The notes under the pieces were generated by a model. It was not told the DNA's origin. It did no database searches and saw nothing but the letters and a program-made list of their open reading frames with translations. DNA of 64,000 nucleotides. Origin: JACVRW01 sp040509755. Its GTDB lineage: Bacteria; Actinomycetota; Thermoleophilia; Solirubrobacterales; Thermoleophilaceae. The stretch covers positions 7,155-71,154 of the forward strand of contig JBEVKF010000070.1 in the NCBI GenBank assembly GCA_040509755.1. The letters run 5' to 3'. Positions 22,947 to 30,682 of the stretch are shown here, in pieces; within the stretch, counting starts at the first letter, position 1; the number at the start of each line of letters is the position of its first letter. The translations under genes were made by a program, and so were the position numbers.

Positions 22947-24214
22947 GTTGCGATCTCCCCTCTGAGTGCCTCCACGGCCTCGGGCAGCGCGTCGTCGCGT
23001 GCGGTCCGGTACACGATGCGGGTCTTGTGCTCGGCCACCGGCAGCGAGCCGGGGTCGAGGCGCGTGACGGCGAAGCGCGCACGCAGGGCATCCTCGAGCT
23101 CGTCGGTCACACCGGCGAGGTCAGCGTCTTCGGGCGCCTCGACATAGACCTGCAGCGGCGGGACGATCGGGTCGCCGTCGGCGACCACGCAGTACCTGCC
23201 GAGCGCCGGATCGTTCGCCAGGATCGCCCCGATCGCCTGCGGGTAGACGTTCACCGCCTGCACGCGCAGCATGTCGTCGCGCCGGCCGTCGATGCGGATC
23301 CGCGGTGTGCTCCGGCCGCACTCGCACCGCGACGTCCAGACGCGGCCGAGGTCGGCCGAGCGGTAGCGGAGCAGGGGAGAGGCCTCGCGCCGCAGGTGCG
23401 TCCAGACGAACTCGCCGCTCGCGTCGTCCGCGAGCGCGATCGGCTCGCCGCTGTCCGGGTCGACGACCTCGAGCATGGCATGCTCGTCAACGGTCAGGTG
23501 CACGCCGTCGCCCTCCTCGCACGCGCCACCCATCGTCGACCAGACGTCGCTCATACCGAAGCTGTCCACGACGGTCGCGCCCCACACCTCCTCGATCTCG
23601 CTCCGCACGGCCGAAAGTCCGGCGCCTGGCTCGCCCGCCGTGACGATGCGGCGGATGCCGAGCGAGCGCGGCTCCACGCCGAGCTCGCGCGCCCGCGCGG
23701 CGAGGTATGCGGGATACGAGAGCGTTCCGAAGATCGCGGTGATGCCGAGCCGCGGGATCAGCTCGAGCAGCCTGCGCGACTGACCGGTTCCCACGGGAAC
23801 GACGGTGGCGCCGCTTCGCTCCAGCGCCATGTGGTCCGCGATGCCGCCGGCGTAGAGCGCGTAGTTCAGGCAATGCGCGATCACGTCGTCGGGGCGCAGG
23901 CCGGTGATCCGGAAGGCCTCGCCGCCCACCGCGCTGTTGGCCTCGTGATCCGCGCGCGTAAAACCGACGGCCACCGGCTCTCCGGTCGTCCCGGACGTGA
24001 CGTGCATTCGCACGAGGCGTTCGCGCGGCGCGCACAGGTGCGGTCCGAACGGCGGCTCCGCGCGCTGGCCCTCGCGGAGCTCCTCCTTGGTTGTGAACGG
24101 GAGCAGCGGCAGATCGGCCGCGCTCTCCACCTGCGCGCGCACGCCTCGGAGTCGCTCCGCGTAGAACGGGCTCGACGCCTCGAGGTAGGCGAGCTGCTCC
24201 TGGAGTGCGCTCAC
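22943..24214 (-). CDS. Phenylacetate-CoA-ligase-like AMP-forming enzyme (423 aa)
   Basis: ANL-superfamily enzyme of PaaK type and length. The ATP/Mg loop is HVTSGTTGEPVAVGF (about 71-85), with a later adenylate region SFGMSDVWSTMGG and a C-terminal hinge GRRDDMLRVQAVNVYPQAI characteristic of PaaK homologues. It activates an aryl or other carboxylic acid to its CoA thioester. GTG start overlaps the carbamoylase stop. Placed between an amidase-type hydrolase and an enoyl-CoA hydratase, it probably activates the acid or amino acid released upstream; the true substrate is not visible. Confidence 0.87.
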   Translation of the reverse strand: MSALQEQLAYLEASSPFYAERLRGVRAQVESAADLPLLPFTTKEELREGQRAEPPFGPHLCAPRERLVRMHVTSGTTGEPVAVGFTRADHEANSAVGGEAFRITGLRPDDVIAHCLNYALYAGGIADHMALERSGATVVPVGTGQSRRLLELIPRLGITAIFGTLSYPAYLAARARELGVEPRSLGIRRIVTAGEPGAGLSAVRSEIEEVWGATVVDSFGMSDVWSTMGGACEEGDGVHLTVDEHAMLEVVDPDSGEPIALADDASGEFVWTHLRREASPLLRYRSADLGRVWTSRCECGRSTPRIRIDGRRDDMLRVQAVNVYPQAIGAILANDPALGRYCVVADGDPIVPPLQVYVEAPEDADLAGVTDELEDALRARFAVTRLDPGSLPVAEHKTRIVYRTARDDALPEAVEALRGEIAT

Positions 24215-25452
24215 TCCCGCGGCGGCAGTTCGCCCGCTGCGGCGCTCGCGAGCGTAGCCTCGACGGTACGGCCGTAGGCGTCGATCAGCACCCGCAGGTC
24301 GGTCTCCGGCGTGTCCTCCTCCTTCGTGTGCGAGACCGGTGGCGAGGACGAGGAGAACAGCATCACGGTCGGGATCAGGCGCGCCATCTCGGCGGCGTCG
24401 TGGAGCGGGCCGCTCGGAATGGCGGTGTCCTTGCCGCCGGCGTCCTGCACGGCCTGGCGCGCAAAGCCGATGAGCCGGTGGTCGAACGGGATCGGCGGTA
24501 TCGACCAGAGGTGCTGCAGCTCAACCGCGCAGCCGTGGTCCGCCGCCGCCTGCTCGCAGGCGGCGCGCGCCTCCGCGAGCATGATCGCCAGTGTGGCCGG
24601 GTCGAGGTGACGCTGGTCGAGGAGCATCTCGGTGCGACCTGGCACCGCGGTCACGACGCCGGGCTCGCTCGTCGCGCCGCCCACCGTGCACACCCCCTCG
24701 TGCCTGAAGCCGACGTCGCGGATCGCGAGCGCGGCCTGCGCGGTCGCCATGAACGTGTCGCGCCGCATCGGCATCGGGGTGGCGCCGGCGTGAGCCGTCT
24801 CGCCGGTGAACACCGCGAGGTGGCGCTCCACCCCGAACGTGCCGAGCACCGTGGCCGCGGGCTCGCCCCTCGACTCGAGCACGGGCCCCTGCTCGATGTG
24901 GCCCTCGATGTACGCCCGCGCGCCGCGCAGCCGCGAGCCCGACTCGCGCGCGCGGTCGAGCTCCACGTCGTAGCGGGCGAGCACGTCCTCCAGGCGCTCG
25001 CCGTCGCGGTCGCGCAAATCGCGCACCTCGTCGGGATCAAGCGTCCCGGCACACGACGAGGAGCCGAACAGGCTGCGCCCGAAGCGCGCGCCCTCCTCGT
25101 CGGCCCAGTCGACGAGCCGAAGGCCGACGGCCGGCCGGCCGGCCTCGGCCTGGCTGCGCAGAGCCTCGACCGCGGTGAACACGCCGAGCGCTCCGTCCAA
25201 CCAGCCGCCGGAGGGCACGGAGTCCACGTGCGAGCCGACGATCACGAACCCGTCCCCGTCCCCCTCCATGGCGGCCCACAGGTTGCCCGCCTCGTCGACG
25301 CTCATCTCCACCGGCAGCTCGTCAAGCCGGGATCGGAGGAAGTCGCGGGCCTTCGTCCACTCGTCCGTCCAGCAGACCCGCCGCGCTCCGTCGGGCCCAC
25401 CCGTCAGGCGGGCGAGCTCGCGGAGGTCTTCCAGAACGCGGTCGGCGTTCAC
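24211..25452 (-). CDS. Zn-dependent M20 amidohydrolase, carbamoylase type (413 aa)
   Basis: M20-family hydrolase of the allantoate amidohydrolase / N-carbamoyl-amino-acid hydrolase branch. Metal ligands are visible in GSHVDSVPSGGWLDGALGV (His, Asp), WADEEGARFGRSLFGS (Glu pair), YIEGHIEQGPVLE (His) and GPLHDAAEMA (His). It hydrolyses N-carbamoyl amino acids to amino acid, CO2 and ammonia. GTG 25452 (VNADRVLEDL) overlaps the hydantoinase TGA as GTGA; the open frame further upstream is the hydantoinase shadow. Together with the hydantoinase it makes a complete two-step ring-opening pathway. Confidence 0.9.
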   Translation of the reverse strand: MNADRVLEDLRELARLTGGPDGARRVCWTDEWTKARDFLRSRLDELPVEMSVDEAGNLWAAMEGDGDGFVIVGSHVDSVPSGGWLDGALGVFTAVEALRSQAEAGRPAVGLRLVDWADEEGARFGRSLFGSSSCAGTLDPDEVRDLRDRDGERLEDVLARYDVELDRARESGSRLRGARAYIEGHIEQGPVLESRGEPAATVLGTFGVERHLAVFTGETAHAGATPMPMRRDTFMATAQAALAIRDVGFRHEGVCTVGGATSEPGVVTAVPGRTEMLLDQRHLDPATLAIMLAEARAACEQAAADHGCAVELQHLWSIPPIPFDHRLIGFARQAVQDAGGKDTAIPSGPLHDAAEMARLIPTVMLFSSSSPPVSHTKEEDTPETDLRVLIDAYGRTVEATLASAAAGELPPRE

Positions 25453-26834
25453 GTGGCAACCGGCGTACGCGCGCCGAGCGACCTGCGGACGAACCGCCCG
25501 TGACCGGGCTGGGTGACGATCTCGCCGCGGTCGTAGACCATCGCTCCGCGGCAGAGCGTGTGGCGCACGCTGCCGGTCGAGCTCTCGCCCTCGAACAGGT
25601 CGTAGTCCACGTTCATCTGTGAGGTGTCGGTGGAGAACTCGAACGGGGTCGACGGGTCGAACACGACCAGGTCGGCGTCGAAGCCGGGCGCGATCGAGCC
25701 CTTGCGCGCTAGGCCGAAGCGGCGCGCGATCGTCGTGGAGGTCATGTCCACCAGCTCGCTCGGCGTGATCCGCCCGCCCTCCACGCCCAGGTCCCACAGT
25801 TTCACCAGCCGGTGCTGGATCATGGCCAGGCCGTTCGGGATCTTCGAGAAGTCGTCGCGCCCGAGCGCCTTCTGCTCCTTGTTGAAGGGGCAGTGGTCGG
25901 TGGACACGCTCTCGAGCACGCCCCGCTCGAGCGCGCCCCAGAGGAGCTCCTGGTTGCGTTGCTCGCGGAGCGGCGGCGAGCAGACGTAGAGGGCGCCCTC
26001 GAAGTCGGGCCGGTCGAGGTCCTCGACGGTGTTGGTCAGGTACTGGAGGCAGGTCTCGCCCGACACGTGAACGCCGCGCTCCTGGCCCGCCGCGATCTCG
26101 TCGGCGGCGAGCCCGCACGTCACGTGCACGATGAACACGTCCGCGCCGGCGAGCTCGGCCAGCCGCACCGAGCGATGGGTGGCCTCGGCCTCGAGGATCT
26201 CGGGCCGCGTGCGCGCGTGATAGATCGGGTCCGTCTGGCCGGCCGCGAGGGCGCGCTCGACGAGCACGTCGATCGCCCAGCCGTTCTCGCAGTGGACCAT
26301 CGTGAGCGCGCCGAGGTCGCGGGTGGTCTCGAGCACGCGGAAGAACAGGTCGTCGGTGACCATCAGCACGCCCTTGTAGGCGAGGAACACCTTGAACGAG
26401 CAGAGGCCCTCCTCGACCATCGGCTCCATGTCGGCGAACGTGCCGTCGTCGGCGTTCGTGATCGCCATGTGGAAGCCGTAGTCCACGTGCGCGGCGCCGT
26501 CGGCGCGGCCCTGCCACTCCTCGAGCGAGGAGCGCAGCCCGCCCGGCTCCTGCTGGATGACGAAGTCGACGATGCAGGTGGTGCCGCCCGCGGCGGCCGC
26601 GCGCGTGCCCGTGTCGTAGTCGTCGATCGAGCGCGTGCCGCCGAACGGCATGGCCATGTGCGTGTGGTTGTCGATCAGCCCGGGCAGCACATAGCACCCG
26701 CTCGCGTCGATCACCTCGGCGTCGACGTCGCCGAGAGAGCCCACGGCGAGGATCTCCTCGCCGTCGACGAGCACGTCCGCCACGGACGTCTCGCTCGCGT
26801 TCACGACCGTGCCGCCCTGGATCAGCTTTCTCAC
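25449..26834 (-). CDS. Dihydropyrimidinase/hydantoinase (461 aa)
   Basis: Cyclic amidohydrolase of the dihydropyrimidinase group with the binuclear metal set: His pair in DNHTHMAMPFG, the carbamylated Lys in CSFKVFLAYKG, His in MVHCENGWAID and VHVTCG, Asp in VSTDHCPFNKEQK. It opens dihydropyrimidine or hydantoin rings to N-carbamoyl amino acids. GTG start overlaps the LLM gene stop. Length and motifs are complete, so it should be active; whether the substrate is dihydrouracil, a 5-substituted hydantoin or another imide cannot be decided from sequence. Confidence 0.92.
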   Translation of the reverse strand: MRKLIQGGTVVNASETSVADVLVDGEEILAVGSLGDVDAEVIDASGCYVLPGLIDNHTHMAMPFGGTRSIDDYDTGTRAAAAGGTTCIVDFVIQQEPGGLRSSLEEWQGRADGAAHVDYGFHMAITNADDGTFADMEPMVEEGLCSFKVFLAYKGVLMVTDDLFFRVLETTRDLGALTMVHCENGWAIDVLVERALAAGQTDPIYHARTRPEILEAEATHRSVRLAELAGADVFIVHVTCGLAADEIAAGQERGVHVSGETCLQYLTNTVEDLDRPDFEGALYVCSPPLREQRNQELLWGALERGVLESVSTDHCPFNKEQKALGRDDFSKIPNGLAMIQHRLVKLWDLGVEGGRITPSELVDMTSTTIARRFGLARKGSIAPGFDADLVVFDPSTPFEFSTDTSQMNVDYDLFEGESSTGSVRHTLCRGAMVYDRGEIVTQPGHGRFVRRSLGARTPVAT

Positions 26835-27862
26835 GTTGCACCTCCCGTTACGCCGACGAAGCGCGGGATGATCTCGCGCCCGTACGTCTCGAGCGTCTCC
26901 TCCTGGCCCTCCGTCATGAGATAGATGTTGAACTGGTCGACCCCGATCGACTCGAGCTCCCGGAGCTTCGCGGCCGCCTGCTCCGGCGTGCCAAGCACGC
27001 AGAAGCGGTCGCAGATCTCGTCGCTCACGAACGCGCCGTGCTTCGCGCCCACGCGCGAGTGCTCGTCGTAGTCGTAGTGGGTCTCGTCCGGCACGTAGTC
27101 GGTCAGCGCCTTGGGCACCACCGAGCCGTCCGCCCCATAGCGCCGGATCAGGTCCCGGACGTGGTTCGACACCATCGCCGGGAACCAGCGCACCTGCTCA
27201 CGCGCGGCGGCGATGTCGTCGGAGATGTGGCTGGGCGCGCACACGATGCATTTGAGCTCCGCCGGGTCGCGGCCGGCCTCCTCGGCTGCCTTCCGGGCCG
27301 TGTCCATCGTCCACTGGATGATGTCCGGGTCGGCGAGCTGGATGATCACTCCGTCGCCGTGCCGGCCCGCGATCGCCAGGACCTTCGGCCCGTACCCGGC
27401 CACGTGCATCTCGATGGGCGGCAACTCGGGCCGCACCCAGGTGAGCTCGAGCTCGGTCTCGTTCCACTGGACCTTCTCGCCGTTCATGAACGGCTTGATC
27501 ATCCGTACGGCGTCCTCGAAGCGGCCGACCCGGACTGGCTGCTGGTTGATGTACCGCCGCGCCGAGTCGCCGCGCCCGATGCCCATCACCATCCGGCCGT
27601 TCGAGATGTCGTGGAGCGTCGCGTACATGCTCGCCACGACGGTCGGCTCGCGCGTGCCGGGGTTCGTGACCATGTGGCCGAGCTTGATCGACTCGGTGGC
27701 GGCCGCCGCCAGCGCAAGCGTCGGCGTGGACTCCTGCCACAGCACGTGCGAGTCATAGGTCCAGCCGTACTCGAACCCGTGCCGCTCGGCGAGCTGGATC
27801 AGCTCCACCAGGCGCTGATAGGGCGGATCGGGGAGGACGGTGACGCCGAAGCTCAGAGCCAT
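26831..27862 (-). CDS. LLM-class (F420/flavin-dependent) oxidoreductase (343 aa)
   Basis: Bacterial luciferase-like monooxygenase fold. Typical segments: FGVTVLPDPPYQRLVEL, ESTPTLALAAAATESIKLG, RMVMGIGRGDSARRYIN and VLAIAGRHGDGVIIQLADP. This subgroup resembles F420-dependent methylene-tetrahydromethanopterin-reductase-like oxidoreductases. ATG 27862 is chosen because a GCTCGGG element precedes it; a 10-residue longer start exists. It is first in the operon, so it may carry out the initial oxidation or reduction of the ring that the hydantoinase then opens (inference). Confidence 0.87.
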   Translation of the reverse strand: MALSFGVTVLPDPPYQRLVELIQLAERHGFEYGWTYDSHVLWQESTPTLALAAAATESIKLGHMVTNPGTREPTVVASMYATLHDISNGRMVMGIGRGDSARRYINQQPVRVGRFEDAVRMIKPFMNGEKVQWNETELELTWVRPELPPIEMHVAGYGPKVLAIAGRHGDGVIIQLADPDIIQWTMDTARKAAEEAGRDPAELKCIVCAPSHISDDIAAAREQVRWFPAMVSNHVRDLIRRYGADGSVVPKALTDYVPDETHYDYDEHSRVGAKHGAFVSDEICDRFCVLGTPEQAAAKLRELESIGVDQFNIYLMTEGQEETLETYGREIIPRFVGVTGGAT

Positions 27863-27958
27863 CCCGAGCAGCCTACCCCCAGCAACCAGCACCGATGAAT
27901 TCGCGGTGGCGCGCCGGTCTTAACCTTTGTCTCGAGAGCGAACCGGGAGGACGTGAAC

Positions 27959-28696
27959 ATGCCCGACCATAGGACTGGCACCCGCGACGACTGGCAGGCG
28001 GCTCGCGATGAACTTGCGAAGCTCGAGGCCGAGCACGCCGAGCTCGGCCGGAAGGTGACCGAGCAGCGGCGCGAGCTTCCCTGGGTTCCAGTGGAGAAGG
28101 AGTACGAGTTCGACACCGAGGACGGGAAGAAGACGCTCGCCGAGCTGTTCGACGGGCGCTCGCAGCTGCTCGCCTACAACATCATGTTCGGCCCCGATTA
28201 CCAGCTCGGCGCCTGCCCAGGATGCTCGAACCTGGGCGACGAGCTGGACTCGACTCGCGTGCACCTGAACCACCGCGACGTGACGCTCATCTGCTTTTCG
28301 CGCGCACCGATCGACCGCCTCGTCGCCTACAAGGAGCGGATGGGCTGGCAGTTCCCCTACGTCTCGACGAACGGGACGGAGTTCCCCTTCGACTTCGGGC
28401 TCGCGCTCACGCCCGAGCAGGCGCGGGCGATCCCGGAGGTGCAGGAAATGGTCGCAAGCCCGCCGGGGTGGCTCGAGGACTGGGGACGGCAGGTCGGAGC
28501 CAAGCTCGAGGACGGGCTGCGCGAAAACCCGAGCTTCATCGCCTTCGCGCGCGACAACGGAACGATCTACCACACGTACACGGTGTCGGCACCCGACCCG
28601 TTTGTCGCGCCGTACAACTCGTTCCTGCTCGACCGCACGCCCAAGGCACCGCCGGAGGAGCCCCGCGCCTGGCGCAAGGACGAATACCCGGACTGA
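27959..28696 (+). CDS. DUF899 thioredoxin-like protein (245 aa)
   Basis: DUF899 family, thioredoxin-fold proteins of unknown activity. The conserved core is ELPWVPVEKEYEFDTEDG, LAYNIMFGPDYQLGACPGCS with two cysteines (CPGC) at the position of the thioredoxin active site, then NHRDVTLICFSRAPIDRL and the DLGTYYHTYS-like segment DNGTIYHTYTVSAPD. ATG 27959 has GGAGG eight bases upstream; the GTG at 27953 is too close to it. It diverges from the catabolic operon and is followed by a SnoaL-like gene after five bases. Confidence 0.85.
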   Translation: MPDHRTGTRDDWQAARDELAKLEAEHAELGRKVTEQRRELPWVPVEKEYEFDTEDGKKTLAELFDGRSQLLAYNIMFGPDYQLGACPGCSNLGDELDSTRVHLNHRDVTLICFSRAPIDRLVAYKERMGWQFPYVSTNGTEFPFDFGLALTPEQARAIPEVQEMVASPPGWLEDWGRQVGAKLEDGLRENPSFIAFARDNGTIYHTYTVSAPDPFVAPYNSFLLDRTPKAPPEEPRAWRKDEYPD

Positions 28697-28701
28697 TTCG
28701 G

Positions 28702-29085
28702 ATGGAGCCTGACCACCGCCGGCTCGAGGCGCTGAGGCAAGTCCTCGACGCCTTCAACCGGCACGACCTCGACGCGATCATGTCTCACTTCGCCGACGAC
28801 TGCGTCCTCGAGACCCCGCGGGGACCCGAGCTGTGGGGGAGGCGCTTCGTGGGCAAGGACGAGGTGCGCCGCGGGCTCGCGGCCCGCTTCGAGGGGATCC
28901 CGGATGTCCACTACAGCGACGACGATCACTTCGCCTGCGGGAGCCGTGGAGTGTCGGAGTGGACGATCAGCGGAACGACGGTTGAGGGCGAGCGAATCGA
29001 AGTCCGAGGCTGCGACCTTTGGACCTTCGGGGACGACGACAGGCTCATACGCAAGGACTCGTTCTGGAAGATCCGCGAACCGTGA
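28702..29085 (+). CDS. SnoaL-like / NTF2-fold protein (127 aa)
   Basis: A nuclear-transport-factor-2-like cone fold: LRQVLDAFNRHDLDAIMSHF, DDCVLETPRG, FVGKDEVRRGLAARFEGIPD and a closing strand DRLIRKDSFWKI. Such proteins include cyclases, isomerases and many unassigned small-molecule binders. It starts five bases after the DUF899 stop, so the two form an operon. No catalytic residues can be named. Confidence 0.82.
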   Translation: MEPDHRRLEALRQVLDAFNRHDLDAIMSHFADDCVLETPRGPELWGRRFVGKDEVRRGLAARFEGIPDVHYSDDDHFACGSRGVSEWTISGTTVEGERIEVRGCDLWTFGDDDRLIRKDSFWKIREP

Positions 29086-29153
29086 GGGTCGCAAGCGCTC
29101 CTAGGCGGACGGGCGGGTCAGGCGTTCGAGCACGCGGGCCGCGAGCGGCATGT

Positions 29154-29170
29154 GGCGTGTATGCCACGCC
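29154..29170 (+). terminator. Hairpin after the SnoaL-like gene
   Basis: GGCGTG, TATGC loop, CACGCC; six pairs, 68 bases past the stop and without a T run. Plausible weak terminator separating the DUF899 pair from the cupin/NAD kinase pair. Confidence 0.35.
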
Positions 29171-29251
29171 GGCGACCTGTGCCTCAGCCAGGGCGAGGGC
29201 GCTTCCCAACGGTGACATACCTATAGCTTGCACTCGACAGCCGAGTCGACC

Positions 29252-29653
29252 ATGCAGATCACGCACAACTCTCTCGAAACCGGCTCCGGGCCAAGCGAGT
29301 GGTTCACCGGCGCCGTCTACATCGACACCATCGCCACGCCCTCGCCGCCGTCACGGACCGCCGCCGCGATGGTCCACTTCACTCCGGGAGCGCGCACGAC
29401 CTGGCACACGCACCCCTTGGGACAGACGATCTACGTGACGGACGGCGTCGGCCGCTGCCAGCGACGAGGCGGCCCGATCGAGGTCATCCGACCCGGCGAC
29501 CGGGTGTTCTTCGAGCCCGGCGAGGACCACTGGCACGGCGCGGCTCCGGATCGCCTCATGAGCCACCTGGCGATCCAGGAAGCCGACGACTCCGGCAGCC
29601 CGGTCACCTGGGGCGAGCACGTGACCGACGAGGAGTACACGCGCGACCCGTGA
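29252..29653 (+). CDS. Cupin-domain protein (133 aa)
   Basis: A single cupin barrel. Motif 1 is TTWHTHPLGQTIYVTDGVGR (His, His, Gln in metal-site positions), motif 2 is RPGDRVFFEPGEDHWHGAA. This pattern matches the carboxymuconolactone-decarboxylase-associated / quercetinase-like small cupins. The function is unknown. ATG 29252 opens MQITHNSLETG; a TTG eight codons upstream is possible. The stop overlaps the NAD kinase start as GTGA. Confidence 0.83.
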   Translation: MQITHNSLETGSGPSEWFTGAVYIDTIATPSPPSRTAAAMVHFTPGARTTWHTHPLGQTIYVTDGVGRCQRRGGPIEVIRPGDRVFFEPGEDHWHGAAPDRLMSHLAIQEADDSGSPVTWGEHVTDEEYTRDP

Positions 29654-30573
29654 AGCAGACGCTGAAGCTGAGTAAGCGACTCGGGCTCGTCCTGCATCCG
29701 AGTCGCGATCCGACGCCGGTGGCCCAGAAGCTCACGAGTTGGGCGCGGTCGCACGGCAAACAGCTGATCGCCGAGGCCCGCGATGCCGCCCGGCTACCCG
29801 ACGAGGTGGAGCCCGTGAGCGCGGCTCAGCTGGTCGATGAGGCGGAGGCGTTGATCAGCCTCGGCGGCGACGGCACGATGCTCGGCGCCCTGCGCCTCGT
29901 CGCCGGGCGGCCCATCCCCGTCCTCGGCGTGAACATCGGCAGTCTCGGCTTCCTGGTCGAGGTCGAGCCCGACGAGCTCGACGCCGCGCTCGACCGGCTC
30001 GAAGCGGGCGACTACACCATCGAGGAACACAGCGCAGCGGTGCTGACCGACGGAGCCGAGGAGTCAATCGCGTTCAACGACATCGCCCTCGGCAGCGTGC
30101 CCGGCGAGGGGGCGGTACAGGCATCGCTGACCGTGATGGGACGCCCGAGCGGGCGATACCGCTGCGACGCTCTTGTGATTGCCACGCCGATCGGCTCCAC
30201 GGCTTACTCGTACGCCGCGGGAGGACCGCTCGTGTCGCCGATGCTGGACGCCGTGATCATCAGCCCCGTGGCGCCGATCTCCGGCATCTCCCGACCGGCT
30301 GTGGTCTCGGCTCACGAGCCGATCGGGTTGCACCTGATCGAGGGAAGCGGGCAACCGGCGCTTCAGGTGGACGGGACGATCGTGCGACGGGTGCAGCTCG
30401 GCGAGGCGCTCTCAGTTCGCCTGCGACCGCGGGCCGGTCTCGTGGTGCGGCTCGACCCCGAGCGCTACCAGCGCCGCAGCGCCTTCAAGCTCAGCGTGCT
30501 CGATCTCCCCTTCCTACCCGACGAGATGCACGACGTGCTCCCCGGCGGGGATCCCGTGACCCTGACCCAGTAG
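29650..30573 (+). CDS. nadK: NAD kinase (307 aa)
   Basis: ATP-dependent phosphorylation of NAD to NADP in the cytosol. The family motifs are all present: LGGDGTMLGALRLV, VNIGSLGFLVEVEPDE, AFNDIALG, TPIGSTAYSYAAGGPLVSP and the C-terminal PISGISRPAVVSA / LQVDGT segment. GTG 29650 (VKQTLKLSKRLGLVLHPSRD) overlaps the cupin stop and leaves a normal N-terminus. In many actinobacteria nadK lies with recN and tly genes; here it is with a cupin, so the locus is rearranged and this may be one of two NAD kinases. Confidence 0.9.
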   Translation: MKQTLKLSKRLGLVLHPSRDPTPVAQKLTSWARSHGKQLIAEARDAARLPDEVEPVSAAQLVDEAEALISLGGDGTMLGALRLVAGRPIPVLGVNIGSLGFLVEVEPDELDAALDRLEAGDYTIEEHSAAVLTDGAEESIAFNDIALGSVPGEGAVQASLTVMGRPSGRYRCDALVIATPIGSTAYSYAAGGPLVSPMLDAVIISPVAPISGISRPAVVSAHEPIGLHLIEGSGQPALQVDGTIVRRVQLGEALSVRLRPRAGLVVRLDPERYQRRSAFKLSVLDLPFLPDEMHDVLPGGDPVTLTQ

Positions 30574-30592
30574 TCGAGTCAGGCGGGCGAAG

Positions 30593-30682
30593 CTACCTCA
30601 GGGTTACTCGCTTCGCGACGATGCGGGTGTTGTTCGCCGGGTCCCTCACCCGGGCGATCAGGCGCAGCGCCCCGCTCAGAAC
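30593..30682 (-). pseudogene. Possible C-terminal tail of a beta-sandwich domain
   Basis: In another frame just past the stop of the beta-helix gene, 29 codons read VLSGALRLIARVRDPANNTR then IVAKRVTLR and stop. This looks like the closing strands of the same kind of C-terminal sandwich (RARVxDPANN). It may be a leftover of a longer or duplicated domain. Short, so tentative. Confidence 0.3.

Noticed and set aside
29045..29266. Small minus-strand gene in the gap before the cupin gene
   Set aside because: The translation is low-complexity and has no family resemblance; the gap is better explained by a hairpin and a promoter region.
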